In this document: positions 1 to 11,748 of the stretch, piece by piece
How positions within the stretch are numbered: position 1 is the first letter of the stretch
Layout: each line of letters begins with the position of its first letter
Assembly (NCBI GenBank): GCA_011319805.1
Contig: SJRY01000266.1
Coordinates: 1-64,000, forward strand
Length of the DNA stretch: 64,000 nt
From: Macrocybe gigantea
Taxonomy: Eukaryota; Basidiomycota; Agaricomycetes; Agaricales; Callistosporiaceae
Reading direction: 5' to 3'
Made by a program: the position numbers and the translations under genes
The notes under the pieces: model-generated
What the model was told of the DNA's origin: nothing
Seen by the model: only the letters and a program-made list of their open reading frames with translations
Database searches by the model: none

Positions 1-53
1 AGAAATATGATGACAGGCTTCAAACCTGTTAGAAACGTACGACATCGCATCCC

Positions 54-392
54 CTACGAAGAAGTCAGGATGGGGACAGCTCGCGAAAGTTGTGGAGACT
101 CTGGGGCTTGATGGAATGAGCTCTGACGAAAGCGACGGCGACTGACCAACTCATTATAAAGCGCAGAGAATGGCGCTCTGACACAGTGAATACGATCGTC
201 CAATTTATCGACGAACCGCAAGCAAGAGCAAATACGGAAATAGGAAGCCAGGTCCCTCACGGCGGGCGCGAATTCGTCTTCAAGGCGCCGTAAGCACAAC
301 AGCGACCTCTGGCGGAAATGCCCAAAAACTTTTACGACGCGCTCTTGGTAATGCGAACTTGAGCCATATGATGCGCACGACTCTGGGTGCAC
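54..392 (-). other. Open stretch at the window edge, unrecognised
   Basis: A 112-codon open stretch on the minus strand with a fairly normal amino-acid mix (Arg-, Leu- and Phe-rich) and no motif I can place. It could be the last exon of a gene lying to the left of the window, or chance. No homologous family is recognised and there is no supporting splice structure. Confidence 0.15.
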
Positions 393-702
393 GGAACAAT
401 ATGGTTATTCCGGATCTCAAACTTGATCAGGATTTAAATATGGTGATTGAATACGAATGCAGTACTTGCGTGAAACTATGCGATGCTGTTTTCCATGTGT
501 ACTAAAAATAAATAGACAGAGACTCCCATTATATGCCTCTTCTCTACTGAGACAATGCTCATGATGGGCGTCGTAGACAGGGAATGAACGAAACTACGTT
601 GCTCGACATACGAATTGATTTTAATTACGACGCTGATTTGTACAAGACGAAATTATATCGCGAATATGGCTGTTGAATCCCACAAAATATCTGATCACAG
701 CT

Positions 703-1922
703 TCAATCATCGTCCTCCTCCTGATCGTCATAACCCATGTCATCTAGTTCCCGTAACTGCTGCTGCAGCACATTGACGATGGCATGCTCTACACGCAACC
801 TGCTTTTCGCGCGAAAAAGCTCTGAGCGAATGTGCGAATAGACGGATTCATAATCATCGCGCGAGGAGCCGGCTCTTGGGCTATGGCATCCTTGAGTTTC
901 CGGGCATTTGTAGCCGCTCGAGTGACCATCTTCTCGGCTGTTCATCGTCATCATCGTCCTTCCCCGGGTGGAGCCAAGGAGCACCTTTGGTGACGGGATT
1001 TGCACGCATCGCATCTTGCTGTCCCAACGGTACTTGCAGACGTCGCGGCCCTTCATTTCTGGCAACGAGTACACTGATGGCGATGTCAGAGCGTTTCACC
1101 ACAGAAGAGAATGAACGGACTCGATCAGTTCCTGTTAAAAGTAGAGTCTCAGCCTTCGACCTTGCCCTGCGTCCGCGCTTCGCAGGTACAACTATTTCCG
1201 GCAATATTTTCGTTTTCTTTCTCGCCGGCTCTTCGTCTGATTGATCCGTGCAAATGTGTCTGGCGAGACGCGCATTTTGCGCGCTTCCTTTGGCTCAGTC
1301 ATTTCAATATCATCGTCGAAGTCGATTAGATTCATCTAATTCACGTTAATTTTTGCTTTCTAAATGGGCTGCAACTCTACCTGTCGTTTATCCGTAGGTT
1401 TCGTGTCTTGTTCGGCGTCGGCCTTCGATCCATTCGCGACCTTCTTGTACTGACGGACCTTCGGCTTCGCCTGCTGTTTGTTCTCGTCGTGCTTCTGATT
1501 CACGGCAGACTCTTCTTGCGTTTCCTTTCTCTGCGAACATAGCTTGACAATATTCGCATGAGTTCTTCGCCCCATTCGAGCCAGGACTCGGATCCCTTTC
1601 TGTCGAAGGTTGCGAGCCTCGTTCAGCATTTCAAGGACCCTTGCGTCTCGCGTCTCCATTACACTGTCATAGGTGTCCTTGAGAGAGTTCAGCTTCCCCG
1701 CTTGTGATTAATTCAAGGCTCACCAGATGTTCCAAGAATTTTTTCCCCAGATAACATAGTCTTCATCGTCAGCGACGCTTCGGGGAGCGACATCATCAAG
1801 TCCCCAGAGCTCCAACTGTGCGTTGCACGGTCTTTTTCTGCTTTGAATTGAGTTCTTGAGCGCCTTCCATTGCGTTGAGATGGCTCTGTGAGTTGGCGTG
1901 TAAGAACTGACGAAGCGGACAC
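703..1922 (-). CDS. Hypothetical multi-exon protein with coiled-coil acidic C-terminus
   Basis: I do not recognise the family. The evidence is a chain of protein-like minus-strand stretches. A Ser-rich first segment starts at 1922. A good intron follows (GTGAGC donor at about 1727, acceptor after a CTCTCTCAAG tract near 1682). A basic helical segment at 1360-1680 is rich in Arg, Gln and Lys. A basic segment at about 900-1204 contains a five-Asp run. The C-terminal exon (703-860) reads as an amphipathic helix with two Leu/Gln heptads and ends in an acidic tail (DDQEEDDD). The neighbour at 2665-3749 has the same overall design, so the two could be diverged duplicates. The exon joins after 1360 are not resolved. 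Other reading: unrelated short exons or a decayed gene. Confidence 0.3.
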
Positions 1923-2272
1923 GAAGAAAAGACGGTGAGTGACTCTGTCACACGTCGCGTAAAAAAGTTAATTGCACCCACAGTTTCAACACAGTTCCAA
2001 ACACCCGAGCTGTCCAGATTCAGCACCCCCAAAGCCCAGACTAGAATCGCCCTGTGGCGTACTGCTTATTTGCAAGTCCTTCGCGAACTGACACTTCGTG
2101 GTGAAGAATTCAATAAGCAGCGAGCCACGCCACGGTCAACGACGCGTCCTAGGATCATGTGATCCGCTGTATCTTAGCATGCGGCTGTGTCTCGCATCCA
2201 TTGCACTTGATGCGATCGTAACCTTCGATCCCGATCAAATTCCATCTCGTTGCCCGTAAAGGCAGAAGAGGT

Positions 2273-2614
2273 ATGACGTCGCCATACATTTTTAATCCCA
2301 ATTCCTTCGATCCCGATCTCGTGCAGCTAGGCAAAGTTCGACTCGCCCTTTCTTCCTTGAAGGCATGTTCATCATTGTCGTACCCGGGGTGCGTTTATGG
2401 ACTTCATTTAAAACGTCGATCCCTTTGGAATGGTCAGGAAGACTGGCTCGCTGACGCTGACATGAGCGTGTTCGCGACAGGCCAGGACATTGGACAGGAC
2501 ATAACCACCGGATGCTTCAAGCTAGGCTGCCACTATCCATTCGCGCGTTTTCCCGTTGTTCATCCCCTCTTCAACTTCATCAAAATATATGGTATTTACT
2601 TATCGTGTAAATAA
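2273..2614 (+). other. Open stretch between the two minus-strand genes, unrecognised
   Basis: A 113-codon plus-strand ORF starting at an ATG, with no recognisable domain. It overlaps nothing I can support on the other strand. It may be a small gene or a chance ORF. I see no TATA box or splice structure that would decide. Confidence 0.12.
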
Positions 2615-2664
2615 GTCAAATGATATCGTTTAGTCGTTGCGGTTCGAGATCTGGTGCCTCCTTC

Positions 2665-3749
2665 CTACTCATTCAACTCGTCGTATTCACTGCCTGCAAT
2701 TTTCGCCGCGACCTCATCATATCTTTTCTTCGCCTCAAGACAAGCCCTCTCCGCCGTCTCCATCATACTTCGCCAAAAATAGAATTGTGACTGGGCCCCG
2801 AGAAGCTGCGCATTCAGGGTGTCGAGCGACGCATTTGCAACTGGAGCGATTGGGAGCTGTTTTTTGTCCGGAATAGTGGGTTGATGGCCACGGCGAGGCC
2901 GCTTCGTGGACGCACCGCTGCTCGCATTGCCTTCAGCCGACATGCCAGGTGTGAACTTGCAGACGCGATGTTTCGCGCGCACGGTGAGCACCGAATCTTG
3001 CCATTTTCAAAGAAACAATTTTGGGCTTTGCGGGAAGATTGGCAACGCGTGCACTATACTGAAATATGTAGAACATAGGGCCAAAAAAAACTGGGCTCAC
3101 AGCTTGTGAAGGAGAAACAATGAAGCCATTAACGCCATCGAGAGATACCGACTCCACATCCCGACCGCGGAGCATGATTGGAACAGTACCGCGCGTTGTG
3201 TTGGTATCGGAGTCGAGATCTCAGCGGCGTCCTTCCTGTGTCTTTTTGCTCCTGTCATGACTGGTTAGAACGCGCCATTCGTCCTTCTTGCTTCCTGATT
3301 TTTTCCGGGGACGAAGAGTTCGCTGATAGATGAGATAATAAATAAACGGCTTATGATGACGATAAATACCCTTATCACCTTGGAGGTTTGTTCCGGTGAA
3401 TCCTCAGGAACGTCCTCATCATTCTTCGTCCTTCTATCTCATCCTCTGTCGAAAAATGACCTTCCTGGTCTGCGGCCGAGACATGTGGACTGGCTTCCTC
3501 TTGACTGATATCGCTGTCCAAGGATGCGCCCGCGGTCGCCGATGCATGCCCCTGCATCTTCGTTCCTCTGGTCTTCGAGCAATGCTGTTCGACAGCCGTG
3601 ATCTCTCCGTACAAGTCCTGCACGAGTGCGTTCCGCTTCGGCATCAGGGCGCCAGCCCATTCCAACCAATCATCCTCCCCATTGTTGTCAAACGCGTCAA
3701 AAACTTCTTTCAGACGCGCTTCATCATCTTCAGACCGTTCGTATGACAT
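2665..3749 (-). CDS. Hypothetical protein, acidic N-terminal exon and helical C-terminus
   Basis: Not recognised. The 5' exon (3375-3749) starts with an ATG and has an acidic helical segment (ERSEDDEARLKEVFDAFDNN), then a Ser/Glu-rich low-complexity part. The 3' exon (2665-2991) has a basic patch with a nuclear-localisation look (TKRPRRG). It then has a long helix rich in Ala, Glu and Lys, which ends in an acidic tail just before the stop. The acidic and basic segments and the helical tail resemble the gene at 703-1922, suggesting a shared origin. The intron between 2991 and 3375 is not pinned down, so the number of exons is uncertain. Confidence 0.3.
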
Positions 3750-5217
3750 TTCCTCTTGCTCATGCTATCAAATGATACATCAGACGCGCTTTCTAATAAG
3801 AAATAGAATAGAATAGACGACGCACTAAAATTTCAATCAGAGCTTTTCCTATACTTTCGAGCTCTGCTTTTGACTTCCCCTCGGAGGTATTGTGTTCGTC
3901 AAATTTCCGTAAAACTGATTTGAAACGACGCTCGAGCGCAGATGACATGGGATCAGGAATCAGAAAAGCGGCCGCAGCAATGAGTTCGAGTCACGCGCGT
4001 CTACGTTTCCGACAACCCAAGATGGGAATTAAACTAACTTAAATGGTCACTATCTCCAAAACTGGCACGCCCTACCATCGCGCATCTTGGCATAGTCACA
4101 TGCTAGGAAGGGGCGCCTACCGACGGTATAATTATTCCTACAGCTGTCTACCTATTGATATGCCCCCAGCTGCGCGCGCATAGACGACTGACGCACATGC
4201 GCGCTGCACGATAGCATTTAGAAAGGAAGCGCTGACAGAGACCCTCAGCCGCTTGCATGGCAAGGCAAGCAACGCTCATCGACTCGCTTGGGAGACGCTC
4301 ATCGCGCCTTCCATCGACGCGATGAGTGACGCGATTTCTTTATCTTGAGCTGTATCGCGCAGATAATGTAGTCATTTTTTTATTCTATTTTTCGCGCAGA
4401 AAAAGGATCTATTTATTTACTCATTTTTCTTCTAGAATAAGCTAAGGTAGAAACCGGCATTATATCTACTTTTACTGTCAAACATTTATTGCATATCCTG
4501 ACCTATTAATCAATATCATATTTTTTCTTGGGAAAAATTTTCATGACAATTTTTATTTCTCCTACATTTATCCCCTAAAACAATGTTTTATTTTTCTAGG
4601 GTTGCTCTTGTGGAAAAACCCGAATAAAAAGTAGACATGTAACTTAATTGGTTTTTTCCACGGTTCCCGCTACCAGCCGCAGCAGTGTTACAGATGGATG
4701 ACATCACGTGTTCAGAGACGCGAAGCATCATGCACTCAACAAACTCAGTGACAGACATACATACCTCCGCCTTTTTTTTCCTTCAAAATAGTCGTGGCTT
4801 AGAAAGTTCAAGCTGTCGTTCATGGCATTTTCGGAACGATCTGGAGAAAGGGTGAGCATGGTAGCCATATGTTATTTTTGGACATTGACTTTTTTCCAGA
4901 CAGATATTCGATGGGCCATGCTAGACATGTTCTGACCAAATTTGGGATGTTTTCGCGTCGAACACATGGCCCAACTGACACTCCCGCTTGTCTACGAACG
5001 CGATTGAGCAATACGTCGAGGCTGTGAATAATGCTAGCCTAGTCAGCTCTCTAGTTCTACGGTGTGATTGAGGTTCAACCTCATGACCTTTCAATTTGAT
5101 GTAGGTAAAGAATGCGGCGCAGAATGGAAGTTTGTGATTTTTCGCACTGAACTAGTCTCAGATGTACGTCATACCGTTCCCTCCGACTTCCCGGACTTCT
5201 GGCTGACAAAACACCCT
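3750..5217. other. Intergenic, no gene seen
   Basis: No supported gene. A locally AT-rich part (about 4350-4660) has runs of T and A. The short ORFs here (for example at 4820-5011) have no domain and no splice context. Confidence 0.5.
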
Positions 5218-5223
5218 TATAAA
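5218..5223 (+). promoter_or_regulatory. TATA box of the first MDR oxidoreductase gene
   Basis: TATAAA lies 53 bp upstream of the chosen ATG at 5271, in CCCTTATAAACACC. The spacing suits a basidiomycete Pol II core promoter with a short 5' leader. Confidence 0.55.
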
Positions 5224-5270
5224 CACCGACTTGCTTTGAAATCCCCCAGAGCGCGCTTTATCGTTCTATT

Positions 5271-6947
5271 ATGGCTCCAGTAAGAAATGGTCGTGTCCTT
5301 TTCAATTCGATTCCTGAAGGCGAGTAAAGGAAACAATTGTTACTGGCTATATCTTATGATCGTTTCACATCTTAGGATATCCCGAACCAGGAAAAACGAC
5401 GGTCTATGATGGTTCTCAAACTATCGACGTAGAAAAATTCCTCTCAACGGGGGCTTCCTGGTCCGAACCCTAGTCCTATCCATTGACCCATACATGCGAG
5501 GAAAAATGCGTCCTGCCGATGTCAAGTCATACTCAGTAAGCCCGCCGATTGTTGTGCGAGACTCTCTCTCACTTTCCTAGCCTGCTTTCATAATTGGCGA
5601 ACCGTGAGCTCAGACCAATTCGTCTACCGTCGTCTAGCTCAATTTCACTTAGCTTGTCCGGTTACGGAGTCGGATTGGTTCTGCGATCAGAATGTGACGG
5701 AGTGAAAAAGGGTGATCACGTCTATGGCGTAATCCGTAAGACTGGGCCTGTTCATTCCATTCTTGTTGATGCTTATGGGCACGCAGCGCACGAAGAGTAC
5801 AGCATCTTCCCCAACATGGAAGGATTCCGAATCCTCGAGAATAAGCACAACTTGCCATGGTCCGTTTTTGTTGGAGCCGCGGGCATGCCAGGTACGTTTT
5901 GCCCGGCGTAACCGCGCATCACGGATTTATAACGCGCATCTTTGCCCAGGTCAAACAGCCTATATGGCATGGAAGGAATTCGCGCACCCTAAAAAAGTAA
6001 TCTGCCCTGCGATGTCGATGCTGTTATTTTTGGCTCACGTTTCTATCAACTAGGGAGAAACTGCATTCGTGACAGCCGCAGCAGGTAGGCACAATTATCT
6101 TACATGATTATCATATCGTGCTCACCCTTCTCAAGGACCAGTTGGATCGTGAGTGATGCTCACCGATGAGCAATTCGTCTACTGAACATCTCGGCCAGTC
6201 TTGTGATTCAGTTGGCAAAGCGTGACGGGCTCAAAGTCATTGCTTCCGCTGGCTCAGAAGAGAAAGTCAACTTCGTGAAGCAACTTGGCGCAGATGTCGC
6301 CTTCAATTACAAAGAAACGGCGACAGAAGACGTACTGAATAAACATGGTCCTGTCGATATGTGCGTGCTCACTTTCTCTCGATTCTGGCCCTTGAGTTAC
6401 ACCGACATCTTTGATAGTTACTGGGACAATGTCGGTGGACCCAGCCTTGACGCTGCTTTAAAGGCTTCGGCTCTGTATGGAAGATTTATAGTGAGCAATC
6501 GGGTCGACCCATCTCTTGGTGTAACGCTTACGATCAACGCGTGACCCTACACAGATGTGTGGAGCCATTTCCGGCAAGTATCCCTAATGAAAGGATCCTA
6601 AACGTCGAGCTTAACGCTTCCATCCTATTCAGGGTATAATTGTCAACCGCCCCCTGTTTATGTAAGGTTCGATATATGGTACCGGGTATATGCTGAAGGT
6701 TTCGTGTCAGAACGTCGAAAAGATCTTTGCCAACTCACTATCCTTGAATGGCTTTGTCGTGTGGCGCCTCGAACACAAGTATCTCCAGCAATTCTACGCA
6801 GAGATTCCTCCCATGCTTGCAAGCGGCGAACTCAAGCACAAGGAAGACGTGGTAAGGGGATTGGACAAAGTCGGTGACATGTTGCTGGCGGTCCAACAGG
6901 GCAAGAATAGAGGAAAGGCCGTGATACTGGTCTCCGAAGAGAAATGA
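5271..6947 (+). CDS. Zinc-free MDR oxidoreductase (LTB4DH/PTGR-like), copy 1, one frameshift
   Basis: NAD(P)H-dependent medium-chain reductase of the leukotriene-B4-dehydrogenase/double-bond-reductase type. Such enzymes reduce activated C=C bonds in the cytosol. At least nine exons can be joined by comparison with copy 2. They give the N-terminal APVRNGRVLFNSIPEG, then YPEPGKTTVYD, a DPYMRGKM block, GYGVGLVLRS, LPWSVFVGAAGMPG, the nucleotide-binding turn (GETAFVTAAA-GPVGS), ASAGSEEKVNFVKQLGADVAFNYK, YWDNVGG, and the C-terminal GKAVILVSEEK. No zinc-ligand cysteines are seen. Two introns use GC-AG boundaries (5320-5375 and 6574-6632). In the second exon the frame slips by -1 near 5440: the codons for LNGGFLVRTLVLSIDPYMRGK continue in another frame. 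The copy is therefore broken as read, or the assembly lacks one base. The tandem paralogue starts 515 bp downstream. Confidence 0.8.
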
Positions 6948-7461
6948 CGATGAAACTTGTGAGTGTGATGGAATGATTTCTGATGTATCTAGATAACCGC
7001 GTCCGTGTACTGAATCTTCCGCGGTATAAGACATGCTGTATTCAAGATCTTGATGCCGTGCAGATGTTGGAGGCTGATGATTATGAATTGCTTTTGGTAC
7101 CAGTCAGTGACTGCGTCACAACGCCTCATCATTACAGGAGCCTTTCTGGCATGTGTTCGTGATGGAATCTGATCAGGTCCGGTCAACGCTCATTCGCTCG
7201 CCGTCCACCAGATGAGCGGTGTTCTTGTTGCTCCTTCATCGAGCGGCAATCTGTTTGCATCAGCTAGAAACTCCCGCTCGTCTTGTCACATGCGCATGTG
7301 CTTTCGAGCATGCTCTTGACATGGAATCTCTGTCGCCCTGTCCGGTCGACGTCGAAGCGCCAAGCGCCATCCGAATCACAGGTTGGCGTTTACCTGGGGT
7401 ATTTATATTCGCGCAATACCTCGCAAGCAGCACCAGCGATTTTTTTTGCACATCGACAACC
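6948..7461. other. Intergenic region between the tandem MDR genes
   Basis: Holds the 3' end of copy 1 and the promoter of copy 2. A TATTTATA box is at 7400-7407, 55 bp before the ATG, followed by a T-run (7440-7447). No other feature is seen. The long minus-strand ORF crossing the area (7260-7835) is antisense to the coding exon and has no domain. Confidence 0.5.
7400..7407 (+). promoter_or_regulatory. TATA-like box of MDR copy 2
   Basis: TATTTATA upstream of the ATG at 7462, at nearly the same distance (55 bp) as the TATA box of copy 1 is from its ATG. This suggests the core promoter was duplicated with the gene. Confidence 0.45.
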
Positions 7462-9331
7462 ATGGCTCCCGTTCGAAACGCGAGACTTTTGTTCAATTCC
7501 ATTCCTACAGGTGAAGAATGGTCCTTGCCATAACCTGCGAGTTTGACATCGATCCTCGGAACGGACTTCCTCCCGCAGGCTACCCCGAACCTGGAAAAAC
7601 GACAATCTACGATACCAGCGAAACTTTCGATGTCGAAAATGTCAACCTGAACGGGGGCTTTTTGCTCAAGACTCTGGTCCTTTCGGTCGATCCGTACATG
7701 AGAGGTAAAATGCACGCTCCAGATCCCGCAGCTCCAGTAAGTCCTCATGTGATGCTTCCCTGAGCAAGGCGTCCTATCCCCTGACATTATTCGCAGGCCA
7801 AGAAATCGTGCGTTCAGTGTGTTTCGTCCTGCCACGCCACCTAACCTTACGTTCCTCTGATAGCGATAACGAGCAAATGGTTCCTGAGCAGGGAGCCTAT
7901 GCGGTAAAGCCGTTCTAATCTTGCTGTTGGATTCGATACTATTACTGGATTCTCAGGAGCCCTACTATGTAGGCCAACCGTACGTGATCATCTCCATCAA
8001 TGCTCACCTGTCTGATTACACACAGGTTGTACGGCCACGGGGTCGGCGTCGTGCTTCGTTCTGAATTTGACGGCGTCAAACCCGGCGATCACGTCTACGG
8101 AGTTCTGAGTAAGCGCCGAAGTACATGAGTGCCCACAAGACCTCTCATTAATTTGTTCATTTAGAATATCAAGAATATGACATTGTCAATACCCTCTATG
8201 AACACCACGTCGTTAACAATGCGCACAACTTGCCTTGGTCCGTATATGTAGGCGCGGCAGGGATGCCAGGTTTGTCGTTATCAGAACCGCAAGATTGTTT
8301 ATCAGTAACAATTTTGTTTTGACCAGGAATTACAGCATTCGCTGGTTGGAAAGAGTATGCACACCCCAAGAAAGTAAGTTGGTCCGTTTGAAGTGAACAA
8401 AACCAATGATAATTTTATAATCTAGGGAGAGACAGTCTTCGTAACTACGGGGGGAGGTACGTGCAATAAACGGACTCTGGTTCCACTGAAAAATATGCAT
8501 GTACTACGGATATTAGGCCCTGTCGGATCGTGAGCATCATGACGTATGAGGAAGCCAACGTCTAAACTCACGGCATCCGCCCTTTCTTAGGCTCGTCATC
8601 CAGCTTGCAAAGCTTGACGGGCTCAAAGTCGTCGCTTCTGCCGGCTCGGACGAAAAGGTTCAATTCATGAAAGATATCGGTGCGGACGTCGCGTTCAATT
8701 ACAAGACTACGAGCACAGAAGACGTTCTCAAGGAGGAAGGCCCCATCGATGTGTTCGCGCCTCCTAGTGTTAAACGGTCCTGAGGCACAGGCTGAATTAG
8801 ATTTTGATAGGTTCTGGGACGGTGTTGGCGGGAGACGCTCGACCTGGCTCTGAAATACGCCAATCTCCATGCTCGATTCATCGTAAGTCGCGTGACGGTC
8901 TTCGGAGATAGAATACAACTCAAGACTTGATCCAGGAATGCGGAATGATTTCAGGTAATTCGCTATCGGTTTCGAGGACAATATGCATTTTCAAAACTCC
9001 CTTTCCAGCATACAACACCGGGACTCAAAACATCAAGGTATTCATACCCCGTGTGCTGGCGTTGTGCTACGGAATCAGACTCTAGCCCTTGACACAGAAT
9101 CTTATCGACCTGCTGCGGAAAAATATCACAATGTCCGGATTCATCATTATCTGGCTCGCGCAGAAATATTTCGATGAATTCATCACGACGATACCTGCGA
9201 AGATTGCGAGTGGAGAAATCAAATACACCGAAGAAATCTTTGATGGACTGGAGACGGCTGGCGAGGCTATCCTTGCCGTGCAGAAAGGGACCAACAAAGG
9301 CAAAGCTGTCGTTCTCGTGGCGAAGGAGTGA
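7462..9331 (+). CDS. Zinc-free MDR oxidoreductase (LTB4DH/PTGR-like), copy 2
   Basis: Tandem paralogue of the gene at 5271 and presumably the same NAD(P)H-dependent alkenal/alkenone reductase activity. Exons read clearly: 7462-7510 (APVRNARLLFNSIPT), 7579-7736 (GYPEPGKTTIYD to DPYMRGKMHAPDP), several micro-exons, GHGVGVVLRSEFDGVKPGDH, LPWSVYVGAAGMPG, ITAFAGWKEYAHPKK, GETVFVTTGGG, PVGS, VIQLAKLDGLKVVASAGSDEK, LDLALKYANLHARFI, and the last exon ending GKAVVLVAKE. The intron positions match copy 1. At the exon that should read FWDGVGGETLD (about 8820-8840) one base is missing. Splicing two bases earlier, at GAT|GTGTTC, would restore the frame downstream but replace the VFWDGVGG block with VLGRCWR. 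So the copy is either active with a changed loop, damaged, or carries a sequence error. Confidence 0.8.
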
Positions 9332-9515
9332 ATGACGTGGGAGGGCTATATGTGGCCCTAGGTCGAACATTACTCATGTGCTGTATTTTTCATGGTTAGC
9401 ATAGTAACCATATTGTCTTGGAATGTTCGAATATTCTTGTTGCGCGATTAGATACTTAAGGCTCCCAAGGACTATCTTTGTCCAGGCAAATAGAAAACAG
9501 GTTACGTAGAATCAA

Positions 9516-11748
9516 TCAAGCTCCCTCGACGGTGGCAGCAGCGACGCTCCGGAGCATGACCTTTCTTTCCTTGCGAAGTATCCGAGCAACGTCATGAATG
9601 TCCATCACGTCGTCCAATCCAAGGCGCCTCGCATGCTCACTGAGCGTCCCAAATCCGAGCGCCATCGCTTCATAACAACTCCACTCGGCGCCCCCCGCCT
9701 CTCCTCTGCCGCATCCATCTTGTCCCCCATCCTCACCCCCTTCTCCATTCTCCACAGCCCAAAACGCCTCCAAAAGCGCACGCCTCTGCGCCCCAAGCGC
9801 ACTCACCGCCCCCGCATACTCGTGCGAGAAATGCCGCACAACGTGCGCAAACTCGCCGTCGAAGCGCACGAACAGGCTCCGCGCGAAGCAGCAGGCACAG
9901 AGGCAGCGCAGATGGTGCGACGCGCCGGGGTCGGCCGCAGCACCACCCGCATCCACACCAACCAAGCCAAGACCAGGACCAACGCCGCCATCGTCGTCGT
10001 CTTCTAACCATGTAAACAACCGATCGTACGCGCGCTCCCTGCCCAGGACGAGTCTAGCGCTGAGAGACTGGGTGGCGACGGCGCCAGCGTCGATTCCATG
10101 CGTGACGCGAGGGTGGTACCGGAACAAGGCCCATACGCCGAGCCACCATAGCGATTCGAGGTTGTGCAGCGGGTGGAGGAGCAGCACGGCATCGCTCTCT
10201 CCCTGCTGCGGAGCTGCCCATTGGCGCGCTTGTGGAGCTTTGATGGGGGAGCGGGGGTCCTGGCTCTCCGTTGAGGGTAAGGAAGAGGAGGGATCTTCTG
10301 ACTCTGATCCGGATTCGGCGTCCGATTCGATAGCCGTGCGACTCGTCTTGTAAAAGTACTTGCCAGCCAGGAGTTCGGTAGCCATCATGTATTCCGGCCC
10401 GCCCTGTCAAAAAAAAAATAGAAAAAAAAAAAGAAAAGCGCACCAATTCGCACTTTTGCGTGTGTCGGAAAGTCATAAACAAGAGTGGGCTCACCGTGTG
10501 CACGCGTCCGGCCTCGCACGCACCACCACCGCCTCCGCCATCCCCACAGTCCAACTCGACGATGGCCCCGCGCTGTGCATCCGCGTCCCATACGATGTGA
10601 GCGAGACCGACGCTGCGGAGGACGTATCCCTTTCGGGCCAGTGGCTCGAGCGCTGCCATTCAACAAAGGGAAGAAAAAAAACTCAAAAACAGACGTCTAG
10701 GCGAGTGGGAGCACTGGTGCTCACCGGCTGTCGCGTCGGCTAGGGCACTGTACATGGCGGGCAGGTTCTCGAGTTTGTGGTACGGCGCAAAGACGGGTTG
10801 TACGGCGATGCGGCGGTGTTTCGAGAGGCGCTGTTGCCGCCTGTCGTGGGGTATTGCGAATGCGTGCATATCAGGCTTAGCTATCCGACTGATGTCGAGC
10901 CTCCACAAACGGCTCGTCGTTCCTCGGACATCCGGTTCGTAGCCAACCCGCGCCACAGCTACCATCCCGTTTGGGTGGAAGCACAATCCGACGATGAGAC
11001 TCACGAACGTTTGCCAGTTCTAGATAAAAGTAGAATTAGTCAACGGAAGAAGAAGCCGAGATTTACAGAAGCGACGCCCCTCAGAGAGACCCCATGGATT
11101 CGTCGCGATGCACCCCGAGGCATCAAAGTACCATAGCCTGGCCTCCTCCCCCGCGAGCGTGAGTCCTAATACAAACCGGCGGTACGGCTCGCTCGTGAGG
11201 GTGCGGTGGCAGCGCCTCGCAAAGACCTTTAGATCCTGCGAGAGCGCGCCCTTTCCGCGAACGATCTGTATCGGGAGCATAGGCGCTTCAGTCAACCACC
11301 CGTCGTGCTCGAAGTCAGCGACCAAGTCTGCGCAGCCAGACTCCGTTTCGAGCGGACGGGACGGTCGCGAGACTGAGAAAACGCGAACAAAGTTCCTGAG
11401 ACCGAATCGGCCCGCCGCACGCGCGCCACGATCGAGGATCTGCCCCACAAACGCTGCAAGAGACGCGCCGGCGTCGTCGTCGGTGCGTTGGCTCGCTGCG
11501 ATGTTGGGATCTGGATCGGGATCCGCAACGATCGCAGTCCCGCGTGCACTCAAACCATTCTCAGCCAGACCGGCGAGGTCGGACAAGATGGCGCGCACCA
11601 GCTCTTCGTGCGGGCGTGGCGTGAATTGGTCGATGAAGGCGTCGACGTTGGGCAGGATCGCGAGAGGGAAGAGTTTTTGAAAATAGGCTTTGAGGAACGC
11701 GTTTTTCTTGGAGTCCGTGTTGGGATGTTTCTTCGTGCGAGGGTGCAT
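9516..11748 (-). CDS. FunK1-type fungal protein kinase, probable pseudokinase
   Basis: Resembles the fungal-specific FunK1 kinase family, expanded in mushrooms. Exon 1 (11748 to about 11064) carries the family-like core RRFVLGLTLAGEEARLWYFD. Exon 2 (to about 10705) has RRIAVQPVFAPYHKLENL, and exon 3 holds the catalytic-loop region. Exon 4 has GGPEYMMATELLAGKYF and the typical HNLESLWWLGVWALFRYHP-like block, then a Gly/Asp-rich linker and an Arg-rich C-terminus. Splices 2/3 (GTGAGC at about 10724) and 3/4 (through a T-rich tract at about 10405-10495) are in phase. The loop reads LARKGYVLRSVGLAHIVW, where active relatives have HRD-x-S-x-x-N. The catalytic Asp and the Asn are therefore absent. 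The best donor of intron 1 (TCT|GTAAAT) is out of phase with its acceptor. No clear VAIK lysine is seen. The role is likely a scaffold, if expressed. Confidence 0.65.

Noticed and set aside
7260..7835. A 191-codon minus-strand ORF
   Set aside because: Lies over the promoter and first exons of MDR copy 2 on the opposite strand, with no domain or splice sites.
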